A DNA stretch of 14,985 nucleotides, taken from assembly GCA_002308515.1 (NCBI GenBank), contig DBVN01000078.1, positions 7,117 through 22,101 on the forward strand, read 5' to 3'. Positions within the stretch are counted from its first letter, which is position 1; each line of letters opens with the position of its first letter. The notes under the pieces are model-generated. The model saw only the letters and a list, made by a program, of their open reading frames with translations. It was not told the DNA's origin and searched no databases. Source of the DNA: Verrucomicrobia bacterium UBA1263 (lineage in GTDB: Bacteria > Verrucomicrobiota > Verrucomicrobiia > Limisphaerales > UBA1412). Made by a program: the position numbers and the translations under genes. This document shows positions 12,457-14,985 of the stretch, one piece after another.

Positions 12457-14985
12457 CTAAGGCCGAGTGCTGACGGTCAGAATTGCGGCCCGACTGGTAA
12501 CACATCCAACATTATTGCAGGCGGATACGGTATATTCTCCTGCATCAGTCATTTTTACAACCTTGATAGTATATTCAGCGCCATCAGCACCTTCGATGAC
12601 CTGACCGTTCTTATACCATTGATAAGTCACGGATGACCCGGCGGCAGCAGCAGTTACTTGTCCCCTTACAGGAACCAGAACTACACGGAATCCGCAGTAA
12701 ACGTACCCGTTGTCATAGTCTCCATAATGGCGCGCCGTGCGGCATAAATACGCGGCATCTCCATAAAATCCTCCACAGCCAGTATGTTTATTACCAACTG
12801 TCGGTCCCATTGGATCAACTACGGGATCAGCGGAAAATTCTTCATAATAATCCCAGCACCATTCCCACACATTACCATGCATATCATAGAGACCCCACGC
12901 GTTCGGGCGCTTCAGACCCACAGGATGAGATCTGTTATCACTATTGTAGTAATACCAGCCCACTTCATCCATGTTAGGACACTGACTGGTGGAAGTCAGA
13001 TTCTTTCCACTGTTCAATGCTGTGGTCGTCCCAGCACGGCATGCATACTGCCACTGAGCCTCGGTCGGCAGAGCGTATTCATATCCTTCAGGGAGTCTGC
13101 CCGCATTCTTCTCTATCTCTGTCAAACGGGCACAGAAATTGGTCGCGTCGCTCCAGGAAACATAGTGGACAGGACAATTCTCTCCATCACTGCTGGGAGA
13201 ACTGCCGATCACAGCTTTGTACTGAGCTTCCGTAACCGGGTATCTGCCGATCCAGTAACCTTGAGTCAAAGTGACTTGATGCTGGATCTCGTTTCCATTT
13301 CTTCCCAGCTCATCTTCGGGACTTCCCATTATAAAGGTGCCCGGTTCGATCCAGGTCAGTTCTAAATCCTCATTCACAGAAAGAGGGATATCTATATCCA
13401 TTTCATCCGTATTCTCATCTTTTGCCACAACAGTGAAGGTGACCATTTCCCCTTCATTCACAGTCCGGCTCTGCGGCTGGGAAAGGATCCGGGGCAATTC
13501 AGACGCTTCTTTCACAGTCAATACACCTGTGCCGGAAGCACTTCCAAATTCATTACTGACAGTAACGGTGTACATCCCGGCATTGCCCGGTTCCACAGAA
13601 GGGATCATGTAAACTGCATCATTCGCGCCGCTGATCTCCACATCATCTTTGTACCACTGATAGCGAAGCGGAGCGGTACCGTCTGCCCTGACACTGAAGC
13701 TTACACTCGTGCCCGCGCCTGCTTTTTTGCTGAAAGGCTGCCGCAGGATAACCGGAGCCATATCAATGAGAGGTTCCACATCGATCCCGGAAAGGAACTC
13801 GGGTTCTATAGCTTCTGGTATATCATTATAACTCAGAGTATCGGGAATGATGTATTCCGGATTCTGACTGGGACGCACCCAGGAAAGAACCGTTCTGTTC
13901 GGCACACCGTCAGAAATGTGATAGATCTCGAAGTAATACTTTTGGCCAGCCACTAAATCAATCAGCCCCGTACTCCTGACTTCCGCGTAAGTGCCATAGA
14001 TCGCGGGAGTATCCCCCAAACCTTCTTTGGTATCATCGGAACTCAGCCAGAGTTCTCCGGAATAATCATTGTAGAACCAGATAGAATACTTGCCGGTTTC
14101 CGGCGCGGTCAGCCATCCGGCCAGATAATCACTGCGCCAGGAATAGTATTGACCATAATCAACTACAGGCATTTCTTCCAGCCAGTCGGCTTTCTTGCCT
14201 TCCGCGACATACGATTTCAGCGTGCCTATATCCGTTGTATTGTAATAAAGCGATTTCAAAGGATATTTGTTGATATTGACTGTTGCCGTCAGATCCTCCT
14301 GAACAAAATCCCCAGTATCCGTAACTGCATCGCTGACCGTTATATTGAGAACATCTCCGAAGAGAAGGTCATAATCCTTGTCAAAGCTCAAAGTAACTCT
14401 GTATTTTTCTTTCTCATAGTCGGCCCTTTTGACTTTGACCCTTTCCGCGAATTTATCCGTGATCAAATAATTCAAAACATCTTCCGCCATTTCAGCATCC
14501 AGTCCTCTTGAAAATCGAAGGATCACTGTATTCTCGCTTGCGCTATAACCCGCATAGTCAATTTTCAGATCTTTTGACGCATTCGGATCAGCGGTCAGCA
14601 CAACACGGAAACCAAAATCCGGATTGCCGGAGTTTGGGTTATAGTTTAGGAAAAAGGCAGAACGGCTCATATCCTGGTAATTGTACCAGCTGCCGCCGCG
14701 CAGGGTGCGCTCTGTTCCAAAGAAAGCTCCTGACGGATTTGATACCGCGGTTTCCGTATAGTAACCAAACCAGTCCGAGACCCATTCCCATAAATTACCC
14801 TCCATGTCATACAGCCCCCAGTCGTTGGGCCGTTTCTGGCCGACGGGCTGTGTTCTGCCGGAAGCGTTATAATAATACCATCCTACTTCATCCATATTGG
14901 GACAAATGTCTCTGACTGAGGTAATATCTTTACCGCTGTTCAAAGAGGTTGTAGTCCCGGCCCGACAGGCATATTCCCACTGAGC
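12457..14985 (-). CDS. Large secreted multidomain protein, 3' part: FGE-like, SbsA-like, PA14 and split Ig-like domains (runs off right edge)
   Basis: The frame is open to the right edge: the last 42 bases encode AQWEYACRAGTTTS of an FGE-like repeat, so the TTG at 14943 is an internal leucine and not a start. Visible modules in order are: the C-terminal half of an FGE-like repeat (14985-14593), an SbsA-type Ig-like domain (about 14577-14264), a PA14-like beta domain (about 14262-13846, with DYLAGWLTAPETGKYSIWFY and ELWLSSDD), a complete Ig-like domain (about 13758-13511, with YQWYKDDVEISGA and GMYTVTVSN), and a second Ig-like domain cut in two by a full FGE-like repeat (about 13401-12673). 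The protein ends in ILTVSTRP* with no sorting motif. The composition points to an extracellular carbohydrate- or surface-binding protein; PA14 domains often bind glycans. Start and signal peptide are outside the window. It is a paralogue of the gene at 724-3270. Confidence 0.88.
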   Translation of the reverse strand, partial: AQWEYACRAGTTTSLNSGKDITSVRDICPNMDEVGWYYYNASGRTQPVGQKRPNDWGLYDMEGNLWEWVSDWFGYYTETAVSNPSGAFFGTERTLRGGSWYNYQDMSRSAFFLNYNPNSGNPDFGFRVVLTADPNASKDLKIDYAGYSASENTVILRFSRGLDAEMAEDVLNYLITDKFAERVKVKRADYEKEKYRVTLSFDKDYDLLFGDVLNITVSDAVTDTGDFVQEDLTATVNINKYPLKSLYYNTTDIGTLKSYVAEGKKADWLEEMPVVDYGQYYSWRSDYLAGWLTAPETGKYSIWFYNDYSGELWLSSDDTKEGLGDTPAIYGTYAEVRSTGLIDLVAGQKYYFEIYHISDGVPNRTVLSWVRPSQNPEYIIPDTLSYNDIPEAIEPEFLSGIDVEPLIDMAPVILRQPFSKKAGAGTSVSFSVRADGTAPLRYQWYKDDVEISGANDAVYMIPSVEPGNAGMYTVTVSNEFGSASGTGVLTVKEASELPRILSQPQSRTVNEGEMVTFTVVAKDENTDEMDIDIPLSVNEDLELTWIEPGTFIMGSPEDELGRNGNEIQHQVTLTQGYWIGRYPVTEAQYKAVIGSSPSSDGENCPVHYVSWSDATNFCARLTEIEKNAGRLPEGYEYALPTEAQWQYACRAGTTTALNSGKNLTSTSQCPNMDEVGWYYYNSDNRSHPVGLKRPNAWGLYDMHGNVWEWCWDYYEEFSADPVVDPMGPTVGNKHTGCGGFYGDAAYLCRTARHYGDYDNGYVYCGFRVVLVPVRGQVTAAAAGSSVTYQWYKNGQVIEGADGAEYTIKVVKMTDAGEYTVSACNNVGCVTSRAAILTVSTRP
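12673..13401 (-). repeat. FGE-like repeat nested in an Ig-like domain
   Basis: Runs from IDIPLSVNEDLELTWIEPGTF to CGFRVVLVP. The tail reads CGGFYGDAAYLCRTARH: Asp replaces the first FGE catalytic cysteine and the second is kept. It begins and ends with the same cassette boundaries as the three repeats at 736-3021. Confidence 0.85.
14593..14985 (-). repeat. FGE-like repeat, C-terminal half (cut by right edge)
   Basis: Runs from AQWEYACRAGTTTS to GFRVVLTA. The tail reads RGGSWYNYQDMSRSAFF: both catalytic cysteine positions are lost (Asn and Ser), the only copy in the window without either. Confidence 0.83.

Noticed and set aside
14941..14943. TTG as the start codon of the right-hand gene
   Set aside because: The frame continues upstream to the window edge through the conserved WEYACRAGTTT motif, so this codon is an internal leucine.

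Overview
The window looks like a bacterial chromosome segment of about 50% GC. The best guess for its source is the PVC superphylum (Lentisphaerota, Kiritimatiellota or Verrucomicrobiota). This is an inference from gene style: secreted multidomain proteins built from SUMF1/formylglycine-generating-enzyme-like (FGE-like) repeats, Ig-like, SbsA-type and PA14 modules, an exported tricorn-type protease, weak or absent Shine-Dalgarno sequences, and dispersed hairpin-rich intergenic repeats. No phage, IS, CRISPR, rRNA or tRNA signal was found.

Layout. Positions 1-444 (minus) hold the N-terminal quarter of an acyl-CoA dehydrogenase that runs off the left edge. Positions 724-3270 (minus) encode a secreted protein with three tandem FGE-like repeats, ending in a strong intrinsic terminator at 665-699. 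Positions 3286-3827 are non-coding and hold a roughly 259-bp array of short three-nucleotide-loop hairpins bounded by 21-bp perfect inverted repeats. A second dispersed repeat occurs as an inverted pair at about 603-653 and 3679-3728, flanking the triple-repeat gene and the array. Positions 3828-8381 (plus) form a compact operon: exported tricorn protease homologue, PrmA (ribosomal protein L11 methyltransferase) and a PaaI-like hotdog thioesterase. A bidirectional terminator at 8402-8438 separates it from a convergent minus-strand operon, 12142 down to 8455, in which a membrane PP2C/SpoIIE-type phosphatase overlaps araB (ribulokinase) by 11 nt. After a 314-bp hairpin-rich gap, 12457-14985 (minus) is the 3' part of a second large secreted protein. 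It carries FGE-like, SbsA-like, PA14 and Ig-like modules and runs off the right edge.

How it fits together. The two FGE-repeat genes are paralogous surface or secreted proteins, probably binding or structural modules rather than enzymes: every FGE-like copy in view lacks the first of the two active-site cysteines of true FGE. One FGE cassette sits inside an Ig-like domain, splitting it in two. The tail of each repeat, the ligand face of the C-type-lectin fold, is the most divergent part, which resembles the targets of diversity-generating retroelements, although no reverse transcriptase or template repeat is visible here. The central operons are housekeeping or metabolic. The phosphatase-ribulokinase overlap is an unusual pairing of a signalling output enzyme with a sugar kinase.
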